Shown here: one piece after another, positions 16,757 through 25,081 of the stretch
Numbering within the stretch: the first letter of the stretch is position 1
How the letters are laid out: the number at the start of each line of letters is the position of its first letter
Source of the DNA: Kaistia defluvii
Lineage (GTDB): Bacteria > Pseudomonadota > Alphaproteobacteria > Rhizobiales > Kaistiaceae
DNA: 49,192 nucleotides
NCBI RefSeq assembly: GCF_026343955.1
Contig: NZ_JAPKNI010000013.1
Coordinates: 1 to 49,192, forward strand
Direction: 5' to 3'
Translations under genes and position numbers: made by a program
Notes under the pieces: model-generated
The model's database searches: none
Told to the model about the DNA's origin: nothing
Seen by the model: only the letters and a program-made list of their open reading frames with translations

Positions 16757-17056
16757 ATGCGGATGCAGGATTCTTTTCGGATTGCACGGGGGGCGGCGGT
16801 TTGCTTCCTCGCCCTGGCGGCAGGCACCAGCGCGGCCTTCGCTCTTTCCAACGATGCCCAGGCCATCGTCGACCGGGTCAAGGCGACGACGCCCCAATTG
16901 CATCCGGTCTGTTCCGACCGGGGCAAGCTCACCCAGGTGGTGACGGCGGCGACGATCGCGCTGGCCGAGGCCAAGAAGATCAATGGCGACCACACGGTCG
17001 CCCGGGCTGCGGGCCAGGAGGCCGGACGCTATCTGTACTTCCACTGCCCATCGTGA
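16757..17056 (+). CDS. Small secreted protein of unknown function
   Basis: A 99-residue protein with a signal peptide (basic MRMQDSFRIAR, a hydrophobic core, and a likely cleavage after AFA). The mature part of about 70 residues is helical with two cysteines (HPVCSDRG and YFHCPS at the extreme C-terminus) that could form one disulfide. I do not recognise the family. The ATG at 16757 with GGGAG upstream is preferred over a GTG at 16739. It lies between the scaffold gene and yidD. Confidence 0.7.
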   Translation: MRMQDSFRIARGAAVCFLALAAGTSAAFALSNDAQAIVDRVKATTPQLHPVCSDRGKLTQVVTAATIALAEAKKINGDHTVARAAGQEAGRYLYFHCPS

Positions 17057-17435
17057 CGGCTGCCGGCATGAAGCGGCACCTCTCGAGTCCTCCGCCGGCC
17101 GGGCAGGGGGCGATTTTTCGCCCGCGCGCTGGCCGGGGTTGTTCGGCATCGGGCTGATCCGCGTCTACAAGCTGACGCTCTCGCCCTTCATCGGCCAGAA
17201 CTGTCGCTATCTGCCAACCTGCTCCAGCTATGGCGAGGAATGCATCCGCCGCTACGGGCTCTGGGCCGGAGGCTGGATGACGCTGGCGCGCTTCCAGCGC
17301 TGCGGTCCTTTCGGCGCCTCCGGCTACGACCCGGTGCCGGAACAATTGCCGCCCGGGGGCCGCTGGTACCGGCCCTGGGCCTATGGCCGATGGACGGGCA
17401 AGCACATCGACCCAAAGACGCGGCTCGACCTCTAG
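16983..17435 (+). CDS. yidD: Membrane protein insertion efficiency factor YidD
   Basis: The YidD signature is unmistakable: RVYKLTLSPFIGQNCRYLPTC followed by SSYGEECIRRYGLWAGGW and the RCGPFGASGYDPVP segment. YidD is a small peripheral membrane protein assisting YidC-dependent insertion. The start is unclear. The only in-frame ATG (16983) lies inside the upstream gene and gives about 50 residues that look like out-of-frame noise; a TTG at 17139 would give a normal-sized protein of about 98 residues. A small frameshift is also possible, since an ATG at 17068 opens a different frame. The C-terminus and stop are sure. Confidence 0.85.
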   Translation: MATTRSPGLRARRPDAICTSTAHRDGCRHEAAPLESSAGRAGGDFSPARWPGLFGIGLIRVYKLTLSPFIGQNCRYLPTCSSYGEECIRRYGLWAGGWMTLARFQRCGPFGASGYDPVPEQLPPGGRWYRPWAYGRWTGKHIDPKTRLDL

Positions 17436-17537
17436 CCGCCGAAATAGCTCGGCCGGTCGAGATCGGCGCATTTTGGCTGGACACGCCAGCTGGACTATCC
17501 ATCAATGAGTGGGCCTCAAGTTTTACGGGTCGTCCAG

Positions 17538-18464
17538 ATGGATCCTCTCAGCGACATCATCACGCTTCTGCGCCCTACCACCGCAATCTCCAAGCCGATT
17601 ACGGGGCGCGGCCGGTGGGGCGTTCGATACGCGGCCCATGACGCTCCCGGCTTCACGATCGTTCTCGAGGGCGATTGCTGGATCACCTTCGAAGGGAGCG
17701 AGCCCCTCCGGCTGGCGAAGGGCGACTTCATACTCATTCCCACCACGCCAGCCTTCTCCCTCAGCAGCGATGTGGGCATCCAGGGTGATCTGCGTGATCC
17801 TACGGACGTGGCCGTCCGCCATGGTGATCCGGATGGTGATCCTGATTTTGTCTCCCTCGGCGGAACGTTCTGCGTCGAGCCTGTCAATTCCGCTCTGTTG
17901 CTGATGCTGCTTCCAAGACTTGTACATATTCCTGCAAGAGAGGGGCGAACGGGTCGCATCGGCACGGTCATCCACTTGATCCAGGAGGAATGCCTGCGGG
18001 ATGATCCTGGCAAGGAAATGATGCTGCAACGCCTGCTTGAGGTCCTGCTGCTGGAGGCGCTGCGTCGGCACGGCGTCGCCTCCGATGCCGCAGGCTTGCT
18101 GAGCGGAATGCGGGATCCGTTCCTCTCGCGCGTCCTGCGCGCCATGCATGCGGATGTCCGGGCCAACTGGACGGTTGAGGGTCTGGCGAGGCTCGCGGGA
18201 CTGTCCCGGTCAGCGTTCGCGGCCCGCTTTGCGATGATCCTCGGATGTGGCCCGATCGAATATCTGGCGCGATGGCGGATGTCGCTTGCCAAGGATGCCC
18301 TGATCCACGGCGCCAAGACGCTCGACACGATAGCCGACGAGATCGGCTACGAGTCGGCAAGCGCTTTCAGCACTGCCTTCCGAAAGCGCGTCGGCTGTGC
18401 GCCGGGCCGGTTTTCTCGAACTGCCGGAGCCCTCGCGCCGCCGGGCGATTTGGACAGTTGGTAA
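17538..18464 (+). CDS. AraC-family transcriptional regulator (cupin_6 type)
   Basis: A 308-residue regulator. The N-terminal cupin (MDPLSDIITLLRP, then GDCWITFEGSEPLRLAKGDF and LIPTTPAFSL) is of the AraC_binding_6 kind. The C-terminal double helix-turn-helix (about 205-300) includes WTVEGLARLAGLSRSAFAAR and IADEIGYESASAFSTAFRKR. Regulators of this type usually sit beside an oxidoreductase they activate, which fits the SDR gene 78 bases downstream on the same strand. The ATG at 17538 matches the usual family start; an ATG at 17505 is in frame. Confidence 0.92.
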   Translation: MDPLSDIITLLRPTTAISKPITGRGRWGVRYAAHDAPGFTIVLEGDCWITFEGSEPLRLAKGDFILIPTTPAFSLSSDVGIQGDLRDPTDVAVRHGDPDGDPDFVSLGGTFCVEPVNSALLLMLLPRLVHIPAREGRTGRIGTVIHLIQEECLRDDPGKEMMLQRLLEVLLLEALRRHGVASDAAGLLSGMRDPFLSRVLRAMHADVRANWTVEGLARLAGLSRSAFAARFAMILGCGPIEYLARWRMSLAKDALIHGAKTLDTIADEIGYESASAFSTAFRKRVGCAPGRFSRTAGALAPPGDLDSW

Positions 18465-18542
18465 TAAAAATCGGACTTAATATTATGTTTCGTCCGGATG
18501 GGCTGGGCTAAAAGACGACCTGCAGACGCGATGGAGGTTGTC

Positions 18543-19286
18543 ATGAAGACCATTTTGATTACGGGCAGTTCGTCCGGCTACGGCCTGGAAACGGCACGCC
18601 ATTTTCTTGCCAGAGGCTGGCACGTCATCGCCACGATGCGGAAGCCGCGCTCCGATATTCTTCCGCCTTCCAGCGCCCTGCGGATCCTGCCGCTCGATGT
18701 TACGAGCGAGCAGAGCATTCGCGTGGCGGTCGAAGCGGCGGGGCCGATCGATGTCCTCGTGAACAATGCCGGCATCGGGGTGGTGGGCGCCTTCGAGGCA
18801 ACGCCGATGTCTCACATCCGCGATGTATTCGAAACCAATACGCTGGGCACGATGGCGACGGCACAGGCCGTCATTCCGCAAATGCGCGAGCGCCGATCTG
18901 GGGCGATCATCAACGTAACCTCAAGCGTCACGCTGGCCGCGATGCCGCTCGCGGCGGCCTACACCGCCAGCAAGCAGGCAATCGAGGGGTTCACCGGTTC
19001 GCTGGCGCATGAACTCGCCTATTTCGGCGTTCGTGCCAAGCTGGTCGAGCCTGGCTATGCGCCGACGACGCGCTTTGCCGCGAACAGTTCGCTCCGCATC
19101 GCCGACCTGATCCCCGAAGACTATGCCGGCTTCGCGGGTCCGATCTTCGAGGGCTTTGCCAAGCCGGCTCTGACGACGCGGGAAAGCGACGTCGCCGAGG
19201 CCGTCTGGGCGGCAGTGCATGACATGACGGGCCGGCTCCATTTTCCGGCAGGCGCCGATGCGGTCGCCCTCGCGGGCGCCGCCTAG
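18543..19286 (+). CDS. Short-chain dehydrogenase/reductase
   Basis: A 247-residue classical SDR. The cofactor loop is TGSSSGYGLE (TGxxxGxG, residues 7-14), followed by NNAGIG, a serine in INVTSSV and the catalytic YTASK. The basic ATMRKPRS after beta-2 suggests NADP preference. The substrate is unknown. The ATG at 18543 has a GGAGG site. It is paired with the AraC regulator upstream, a common arrangement in which the regulator controls the SDR. Confidence 0.92.
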   Translation: MKTILITGSSSGYGLETARHFLARGWHVIATMRKPRSDILPPSSALRILPLDVTSEQSIRVAVEAAGPIDVLVNNAGIGVVGAFEATPMSHIRDVFETNTLGTMATAQAVIPQMRERRSGAIINVTSSVTLAAMPLAAAYTASKQAIEGFTGSLAHELAYFGVRAKLVEPGYAPTTRFAANSSLRIADLIPEDYAGFAGPIFEGFAKPALTTRESDVAEAVWAAVHDMTGRLHFPAGADAVALAGAA

Positions 19287-19311
19287 CGTCGGTGACAAAT
19301 CCGATCGGCGA

Positions 19312-20205
19312 TCAACTGGCCTCGGCAGATTCGGAATAGGGCAGCGAGGCGGCCAGGATCCAGGCCTGGAACGCCCGCATCGCGGGCGTGGGCGCGGAGG
19401 ATTTCAGCCAGGTCAGCCAGTAGCAGCCATGGGTGACAAAGGTCTGGAACGGTTGCTGGATGGCGCCTGCGGCCAACTGGCGCTGGAACATCAGCGGCGG
19501 CGCCAGCGCCACGCCGGCGCCGAGGATGGCGGCCTCCACCATCGTGCGCGACGAGTCGAAGATCGGCCCCTTCACGGTCGGCGCCGCGATGCCGGCGGCG
19601 GCGAACCAGCTTGGCCATTCGTCGGCCCGGTAGGAGCGGAGCAGCGTTTCGCCATGCAGATCCTGCGGCTGCGCCAGCCGCTCGGCGATCTCGGGGATGC
19701 AGAGGACCGACAGAGGAGCGGCGAACAACCGCTCGGCCTCTGTGCTGTGCCAGGCTCCGTCGCCAAAGCGGATGGCGAAATCGAGCCCCTCGGCGGCGAT
19801 ATCGACGCGGTTGTTGTTGGTGGAAAGGCGAAGGTCGATGAACGGGTGCGCGCGCTGGAACGCGGGCAGCCGCTCGATCAGCCACCCCACCGCGAAGGTG
19901 CCGACCACGCCGACATTGAGCACCTCGCGGACATGGCCGCCTTCGAACTGCTCCAGCACGCCCGCGATGCGGTCGAAGGAATCCCGCAGCGCCGGCAGAA
20001 GTGCCTGACCTTCATCGGTCAGCGCCAGTCCGCGCGGCAGGCGGCGGAACAAAGTCGAGCCGAGGCGTTCTTCCAGCGACTTGACCTGGTGACTGACGGC
20101 GGCCTGCGTCACCGCCAGTTCGATCGCCGCGCGTGTGAAGCTCAGGTGGCGGGCGGAGGCCTCGAAGGCCCTGAGCGCGTTCAGAGGCAAATGCGGGCGA
20201 ACCAT
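19312..20205 (-). CDS. ampR: LysR-family regulator, AmpR/GcvA type
   Basis: A 297-residue LysR regulator whose N-terminus (VRPHLPLNALRAFEASARHL, then SFTRAAIELAVTQAAVSHQV) is of the AmpR/GcvA kind. The effector-binding domain follows from about residue 90. AmpR senses murein fragments and activates a divergently transcribed beta-lactamase gene; exactly that layout is present, with a beta-lactamase starting 103 bases away. The symbol is inferred from sequence style and context. GcvA-like regulators share the same motif, so this is likely rather than proven. Confidence 0.82.
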   Translation of the reverse strand: MVRPHLPLNALRAFEASARHLSFTRAAIELAVTQAAVSHQVKSLEERLGSTLFRRLPRGLALTDEGQALLPALRDSFDRIAGVLEQFEGGHVREVLNVGVVGTFAVGWLIERLPAFQRAHPFIDLRLSTNNNRVDIAAEGLDFAIRFGDGAWHSTEAERLFAAPLSVLCIPEIAERLAQPQDLHGETLLRSYRADEWPSWFAAAGIAAPTVKGPIFDSSRTMVEAAILGAGVALAPPLMFQRQLAAGAIQQPFQTFVTHGCYWLTWLKSSAPTPAMRAFQAWILAASLPYSESAEAS

Positions 20206-20222
20206 TTGATCCCCTAGATATT

Positions 20223-20239
20223 CTCATGGCTTTCCAGAG
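20223..20239. promoter_or_regulatory. Candidate LysR/AmpR operator in the ampR-bla divergent region
   Basis: CTC (20223-20225), 11 bases, GAG (20237-20239) forms an interrupted dyad, with a T-N11-A inside it as in LysR boxes. It lies 18 bases from the ampR start and 70 from the beta-lactamase start. The dyad is short, so this is tentative. Confidence 0.3.
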
Positions 20240-20308
20240 TTATCATCGTTTGTCGTGCTTTGGCGAGTGACCTACCAAGGGGCATCCCAAGCAACGGAGA
20301 TGGTGCGA

Positions 20309-21142
20309 ATGATCGACAGGCGGCAGTTTTCCAAGGGTTTTGCGCTGGCGGCGGGAGCAGCCCTTTTGGGCGGTCCCGGCTTCGCCACCGCGGCGCTGGC
20401 ATCAGAGAAATTCGTGTCCACGGTGTTGGTCGACGTCGAGAGCGGCGCCGCGATCCATCGCGAAGGCTCGGCGGAACGTCGTTTCGCGCCCTGTTCGACC
20501 TTCAAATTCCCGCTGGCGGTGATGGGCTTCGATTCCGGCGTGCTGACCGATCCGCACCATCCGAGATGGGAGTACCGGCCAGAATTCCAGACCACGATGG
20601 AACAGCAGAAGAAGGCGACCGACCCGACGATCTGGCTTCGGGATTCGATCGTCTGGTATTCGCAGGAACTGACCCGCAAGCTCGGCGAGGCGCGCTTCCG
20701 CGACTACGTCGCCCGCTTCGGCTATGGCAATGAGGACGTTTCCGGCAATCCCGGCAAGAAGGATGGCTTGACCCAGTCCTGGCTGATGTCGTCGCTGGCG
20801 ATCTCGCCGGACGAGCAGGTCGCCTTCGTGCGCCGCTTCCTCGATCGCAAGCTCGGCGTCTCCGACCATGCCTATGAGGCGACGCTGGCAAGCCTGGCGC
20901 AGTATCCGGCCGAAGGTGGCTGGACGCTGCATGGCAAGACGGGCAGTGGCTTCCTGCGCGACGCGAAGGGCGCGATCGATCGCAGCAAGCCGCTCGGCTG
21001 GTTCGTCGGCTGGGGAGAGAAGGACGGCCGCAGGATCGCCTTCGCGCGCTTCAATCTCGGCAATGAACGGTCCAAGACCTATGGCGGCATGATCGCCCGC
21101 GACGCGATGGTGAAGGATTTCGCCAGGCTGGCCGCGGGCTGA
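20309..21142 (+). CDS. Class D (OXA-type) beta-lactamase with Tat signal
   Basis: A 278-residue serine beta-lactamase. All class D landmarks are present: catalytic Ser63 with Lys66 in PCSTFKFP, the S-x-V element in RDSIVWYSQ, the YGN motif in FGYGNEDVSG, KTG in LHGKTGSGF, and the C-terminal GWFVGWGEKDGR. The N-terminus MIDRRQFSKGF followed by an Ala-rich hydrophobic stretch is a twin-arginine signal, so export folded through Tat is predicted. The ATG at 20309 has ACGGAGA upstream. It is divergent from an AmpR-like gene. The hydrolysis spectrum cannot be read from the sequence. Confidence 0.93.
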   Translation: MIDRRQFSKGFALAAGAALLGGPGFATAALASEKFVSTVLVDVESGAAIHREGSAERRFAPCSTFKFPLAVMGFDSGVLTDPHHPRWEYRPEFQTTMEQQKKATDPTIWLRDSIVWYSQELTRKLGEARFRDYVARFGYGNEDVSGNPGKKDGLTQSWLMSSLAISPDEQVAFVRRFLDRKLGVSDHAYEATLASLAQYPAEGGWTLHGKTGSGFLRDAKGAIDRSKPLGWFVGWGEKDGRRIAFARFNLGNERSKTYGGMIARDAMVKDFARLAAG

Positions 21143-21349
21143 AGAGGGCCAGGATCGGCGGGAAGCGGAATAGCCGCTGGATTTCCGGCGGTTTCCGTCA
21201 CATTTGGGCAGGGCGTCTTGAATGGCGTCCTGCCATCGTATAGCCGTCTCGCACCGGCATTGTCGGCCGGTGGCGGGGTTCCGGATCTCGCCTTCTTTCA
21301 GCCCAACCGCTTACCCGCGTTCGTCTGCGGGAGTGAGCAGGAGACAGAT

Positions 21350-23320
21350 ATGATCAATCTGACATTTCCCGATGGTTCCGTTCGCCAGTTCGAAGCCGGT
21401 GTGACCGGCAAGGCGATCGCCGAAGGCATTTCCAAGTCGCTCGCCAAGAAGTCGGTCGCCATGACCCTCGACGGCGTGCTCTCCGACCTCTCCGACCCGA
21501 TCACCCGCGACGCCAGGCTTGAGATCGTGACGCGCGATGACCCGCGCGCGCTCGAGCTGATCCGCCATGACGCGGCGCATGTGATGGCCGAGGCCGTGCA
21601 GGAGCTGTTCCCCGGCACCCAGTGCACCATCGGCCCGGTTATCGAGAACGGCTTCTTCTACGATTTCGCCCGCAACGAGCCCTTCACGACCGAGGACCTG
21701 CCGAAGATCGAGCAGAAGATGCGCGAAATCATTTCGCGAAATGCTCACTTCACCAAGCAGGTCTGGTCGCGCGATTACGCCAAGAAGGTCTTTTCCGACA
21801 AGGGCGAGGCCTACAAGGTCGAACTGATCGACGCGATCCCCGAAGGGCAGGATCTCAAGATCTACAACCAGGGCGACTGGTTCGATCTCTGCCGCGGCCC
21901 GCACATGGCCTCGACGGGCCAGATCGGCTCCGCCTTCAAGCTGATGAAGGTGGCCGGCGCCTATTGGCGCGGCGACAGCAACAACCCGATGCTGACGCGC
22001 ATCTATGGCACCGCCTGGCATGACCAGGTCCAGCTCGACGCCTATCTCCACATGCTGGAAGAGGCGGAGAAGCGCGACCACCGCAAGCTCGGCCGCGAGA
22101 TGGATCTGTTCCATTTCCAGGAAGAGGGCCCGGGCGTCGTCTTCTGGCACGCCAAGGGCTGGACCATGTTCCAGGAGCTGATCTCCTACATGCGCCGCCG
22201 GCTGCGCCCGCTTGGTTACCAGGAGGTTAACGCGCCGCAGCTGCTCGACAAGTCACTCTGGGAAACGTCGGGCCACTGGGGCTGGTACAAGGAGAACATG
22301 TTCGCGGCGACCTCGGCAGGCGACGACACCGAGGACGAGCGCGTCTTCGCGTTGAAGCCGATGAACTGCCCCGGCCATGTGCAGATCTTCAAGCACGGCC
22401 TGAAGTCCTATCGCGACCTGCCGCTGCGCCTTGCCGAGTTCGGCGCGGTGCATCGCTACGAGCCCTCCGGCGCGCTGCATGGACTGATGCGGGTTCGCGG
22501 GTTTACGCAGGACGACGCGCATATCTTCTGCACCGAAGAGCAGATGGCCGAAGAGTGCCTGAAGATCAACGACCTGATCCTCTCGACCTATGCCGATTTC
22601 GGCTTCGACGAGATCGTCGTGAAGCTTTCGACGCGTCCGGAAAAGCGCGTCGGCTCGGATGAGAACTGGGATCATGCCGAAGAGGTCATGACCAAGGTTC
22701 TGAAGACGATCGAGGAACAGTCGGGCGGCAAGATCAAGACCGGCATCCTCGAGGGCGAGGGCGCGTTCTACGGTCCGAAGTTCGAATATACGCTTCGCGA
22801 CGCGATCGGCCGGGAATGGCAGTGCGGCACGACGCAGGTCGACTTCAACCTGCCGGAACGCTTCGGCGCCTTCTATGTCGATTCCGACAGCAACAAGAAG
22901 ACGCCGGTGATGATCCACCGCGCCATCTGCGGCTCGATGGAACGCTTCCTCGGCATCCTGATCGAGAATTTCGCCGGTCACTTCCCGCTCTGGTTCGCGC
23001 CGCAGCAGGTCGTCGTCACGACGATTACCTCGGATTCGGATGCCTATGCGGAGGAGGTCTGCGCCAAGCTTCGCAAGGCAGGTCTTCGCGCCGAGGTTGA
23101 TCTTCGCAATGAGAAGATCAACTACAAGGTCCGCGAGCATTCGGTCGCCAAGATCCCGGTGATCCTGGTCTGCGGCAAGCGCGAGGCGGAAGAGCAGACG
23201 GTGAACGTGCGTCGCATCGGTTCGCGCGACCAGGTGTCGATGTCGCTGGACGAGGCGATCGCGTCGCTGGTGGCGGAGGCGACGGCGCCGGATCTGGTGC
23301 GGGCTCGCGCCGAGGCCTGA
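21350..23320 (+). CDS. thrS: Threonyl-tRNA synthetase
   Basis: A 656-residue class II synthetase. It has an N-terminal TGS domain (about 1-62), an editing domain with [16 protein letters not shown], a catalytic core with the zinc cysteine in [10 protein letters not shown] and the motif-2 region [17 protein letters not shown], a motif-3 region ([13 protein letters not shown]), and a C-terminal anticodon-binding domain. It is full length. The ATG at 21350 has CAGGAGA. A strong hairpin terminator follows the stop. In many Rhizobiales thrS directly follows yidD; here a four-gene block lies between. Confidence 0.98.
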   Translation: MINLTFPDGSVRQFEAGVTGKAIAEGISKSLAKKSVAMTLDGVLSDLSDPITRDARLEIVTRDDPRALELIRHDAAHVMAEAVQELFPGTQCTIGPVIENGFFYDFARNEPFTTEDLPKIEQKMREIISRNAHFTKQVWSRDYAKKVFSDKGEAYKVELIDAIPEGQDLKIYNQGDWFDLCRGPHMASTGQIGSAFKLMKVAGAYWRGDSNNPMLTRIYGTAWHDQVQLDAYLHMLEEAEKRDHRKLGREMDLFHFQEEGPGVVFWHAKGWTMFQELISYMRRRLRPLGYQEVNAPQLLDKSLWETSGHWGWYKENMFAATSAGDDTEDERVFALKPMNCPGHVQIFKHGLKSYRDLPLRLAEFGAVHRYEPSGALHGLMRVRGFTQDDAHIFCTEEQMAEECLKINDLILSTYADFGFDEIVVKLSTRPEKRVGSDENWDHAEEVMTKVLKTIEEQSGGKIKTGILEGEGAFYGPKFEYTLRDAIGREWQCGTTQVDFNLPERFGAFYVDSDSNKKTPVMIHRAICGSMERFLGILIENFAGHFPLWFAPQQVVVTTITSDSDAYAEEVCAKLRKAGLRAEVDLRNEKINYKVREHSVAKIPVILVCGKREAEEQTVNVRRIGSRDQVSMSLDEAIASLVAEATAPDLVRARAEA

Positions 23321-23350
23321 CCGGTCTTCGCCTTGTTGTCGATATAGAAG

Positions 23351-23379
23351 AACGGCCGGGGTTTCCCCCGGCCGTTTTT
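23351..23379 (+). terminator. Rho-independent terminator of thrS
   Basis: ACGGCCGGGG (23352-23361) pairs perfectly with CCCCGGCCGT (23366-23375) across a TTTC loop and runs into a T-tract. It lies 31 bases after the thrS stop. Because it is nearly symmetric (AA before, TTT after), it may also slow minus-strand readthrough. Confidence 0.9.
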
Positions 23380-23422
23380 GCTTGCCGTCCCTGATCCAGG
23401 TCTGCAAGCGCGCAGGAACCTG

Positions 23423-23857
23423 TTACGGGCCCCAAGAGAAGCTGAGACCGCCGGTGCCGGCCGTGCTGCCCTGCGACGAGCCGCCCGAGGTTCCGCCGCC
23501 GCCATGGCCACCGAAGAAGCCGGAGCCGCCGCCACCGCCATGATAGTCGCTGCCAGCGCTGCCCGACGAGCCGCCAATGCCGCCGGCGACGCCGAGCGAA
23601 CCCCAGCTGTTGCTCGAGGATGCGGTCGTGGTGGTGGAGTAGCTGTCGGACGAGCTCGTGCTGGCACCGGTGCCGCCGCCGCCGCCGCTGACGAGACCAC
23701 CCGAGCCGCTGCCGCTGCCAGTCGACGACGTCGAGGACGTGCCGCCTGCCGTCTGCGTGGCGGAGCTGGATGCCTGCCCGGCCATGGCCGAAGCGGACGC
23801 AATTACGAACAATGCGGAAGTAGCAACACCGATGAGAATATTACGGTATGAGGACAT
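23423..23857 (-). CDS. Secreted Ser/Gly/Thr-rich low-complexity protein (cluster gene 4)
   Basis: A 144-residue protein with a signal peptide (MSSYRNILIGVATSALFVI, cleavage near AMA-G). The mature part is almost only Gly, Ser and Thr, with runs of four or five glycines. It ends FSWGP and contains no cysteine. No enzymatic motif is visible, so it is likely an extracellular structural or matrix protein. It is the last of four tandem minus-strand genes of similar make-up. Its ribosome-binding region AAGGGAGTTACACT resembles those of the other three. I do not recognise a family. Confidence 0.7.
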   Translation of the reverse strand: MSSYRNILIGVATSALFVIASASAMAGQASSSATQTAGGTSSTSSTGSGSGSGGLVSGGGGGTGASTSSSDSYSTTTTASSSNSWGSLGVAGGIGGSSGSAGSDYHGGGGGSGFFGGHGGGGTSGGSSQGSTAGTGGLSFSWGP

Positions 23858-24027
23858 AGTGTAACTCCCTTGGTTTAATGCAACATTTCACTTCTTGTTC
23901 TGGCTTCCCGCGCACTAAGCGCAAGTCGCACTTCCTATTATAATGAATAATCAGGTTATTGAAAATAAAGTCTGTTGATATTTCCGTGATGCGCAATTCA
24001 TGTGTCGATTTATATTTATGCAGAGAT

Positions 24028-24609
24028 CTATTTTCTGAACTCGCAATAGTATTGCCATTGCTTTCTTTGATTCCAGGTCCTGGGTTTGAAATTCGCGCAA
24101 TTGATGTCGGAGGACCCGCCACCGCCGCCAAACAGGCGTGCAAGAAAGCCGTTGGGATTGGGCGTCGGCCCGGGTCCTGGGTCAGGCCCCGGGCCCGGAC
24201 CGGGGTCGCCTCCCGGGCCTTGCGTATAGGCCCATGCGAATGTCCCGACCTTGGCCGTTTGCGTCGCTGTCGCCGAGCCACCGTCCCAGCCATTTCCGGT
24301 CGAGTTGGAGCCGCCATAGGCGAGGCCCTGGGCGGTGCCGGTGCCGGAGGTGGAGGCGTTCGCGTTGCTGGTTGAATTGCCGTTGGCGCCGGCGCTGGCC
24401 GATCCGCTGCCACCGCCGCCATTCGAGCTGCCGCTCGAGGTGTTGGAGGCACTGGCCGAGCCGGACGGACCGGATGAGGAAGCGCTCGAATGGCTACCGC
24501 TGCTGCTGGAAGCAGAGCCGGCTGCAATCGAAACATCGCTGAAGGCGAACAACGAAAGAAGGGCAGCAGAGCTTACGAGCGATAGTCTGGTGATGGAACC
24601 GGAACGCAT
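24028..24609 (-). CDS. Secreted Ser/Gly/Asn-rich protein with Pro-Gly stalk and two-Cys tail (cluster gene 3)
   Basis: A 193-residue exported protein. A signal peptide (to about SIA-A) is followed by a Ser/Gly/Asn/Thr-rich stretch of about 100 residues. Then comes a PG/PGPD repeat at about residues 135-153 that should form a stiff stalk, and a final basic-aromatic tail: C, 17 residues, C, ending KQWQYYCEFRK. A similar tail ends the next gene upstream. The ATG at 24609 with GGGGAG is preferred over one at 24636. No known domain is recognised; a surface or matrix role is a guess from composition. Confidence 0.72.
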   Translation of the reverse strand: MRSGSITRLSLVSSAALLSLFAFSDVSIAAGSASSSSGSHSSASSSGPSGSASASNTSSGSSNGGGGSGSASAGANGNSTSNANASTSGTGTAQGLAYGGSNSTGNGWDGGSATATQTAKVGTFAWAYTQGPGGDPGPGPGPDPGPGPTPNPNGFLARLFGGGGGSSDINCANFKPRTWNQRKQWQYYCEFRK

Positions 24610-24705
24610 GATCAAAACTCCCCTAATCGTTCCCATCGAGGAACGGCAATGAATTTGGACGATCGTGTGCAGGTCAGCCGAACCGTTGCCTGGAACGGAC
24701 GGATG

Positions 24706-25041
24706 TCAGGGCTGGGCGGTATCGCAGCGGTACTGCCACTGCCTGAGGTCGCCATTCTCCCGCCTCCACTCGACGACCATGCAGCTTGTAATGTCGCCGG
24801 ATCGAGTGGTCGTGATGGTCATGCCGTGGTCGCCATTGCTCTGGGTCCAGGCCGAGGCGCTGCTCTGAGTGGTCGACCCCGCTCCCGGAGGCAGCGTCTC
24901 CGCGCCGTGCAGCCAGGACGTCGGATCGTCGGCAAGGCCTCGGTTGCTGGCGCCGGCGCTTGCGACGCCGAGGGCCAGAAGGCCGGTGGCGAGACCGATC
25001 GAGAGGCGGGAGATCGAGCGCTTATTGACGATGCTACTCAT
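24706..25041 (-). CDS. Small secreted protein with two-Cys tail (cluster gene 2)
   Basis: A 111-residue exported protein. The signal peptide has a basic N-terminus (NKRSISRLS) and cleavage near ASA-G. The mature part has a short Ser/Thr-rich segment (TTQSSASAWTQSNGD) and ends in a C, 18 residues, C tail with RQWQYRC, very like cluster gene 3. It lacks the long low-complexity region and so may represent the minimal form of the family. The ATG at 25041 has TGGAGTT. It begins 40 bases after the stop of cluster gene 1. Not a recognised family. Confidence 0.72.
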   Translation of the reverse strand: MSSIVNKRSISRLSIGLATGLLALGVASAGASNRGLADDPTSWLHGAETLPPGAGSTTQSSASAWTQSNGDHGMTITTTRSGDITSCMVVEWRRENGDLRQWQYRCDTAQP

Positions 25042-25081
25042 GATGGAACTCCATCCGTTTTCTTGTTCTTGGCGGTGCGCC

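Noticed and set aside
17053-17160. A genuine frameshift or pseudogene in yidD
   Set aside because: The conserved core is uninterrupted to its stop, so an unusual start is simpler than a broken gene.
21143-21349. A leader riboswitch or T-box upstream of thrS
   Set aside because: No T-box or specifier-loop hallmarks and no leader terminator; a GGCAGG/CCTGCC pairing is too short to support a call.
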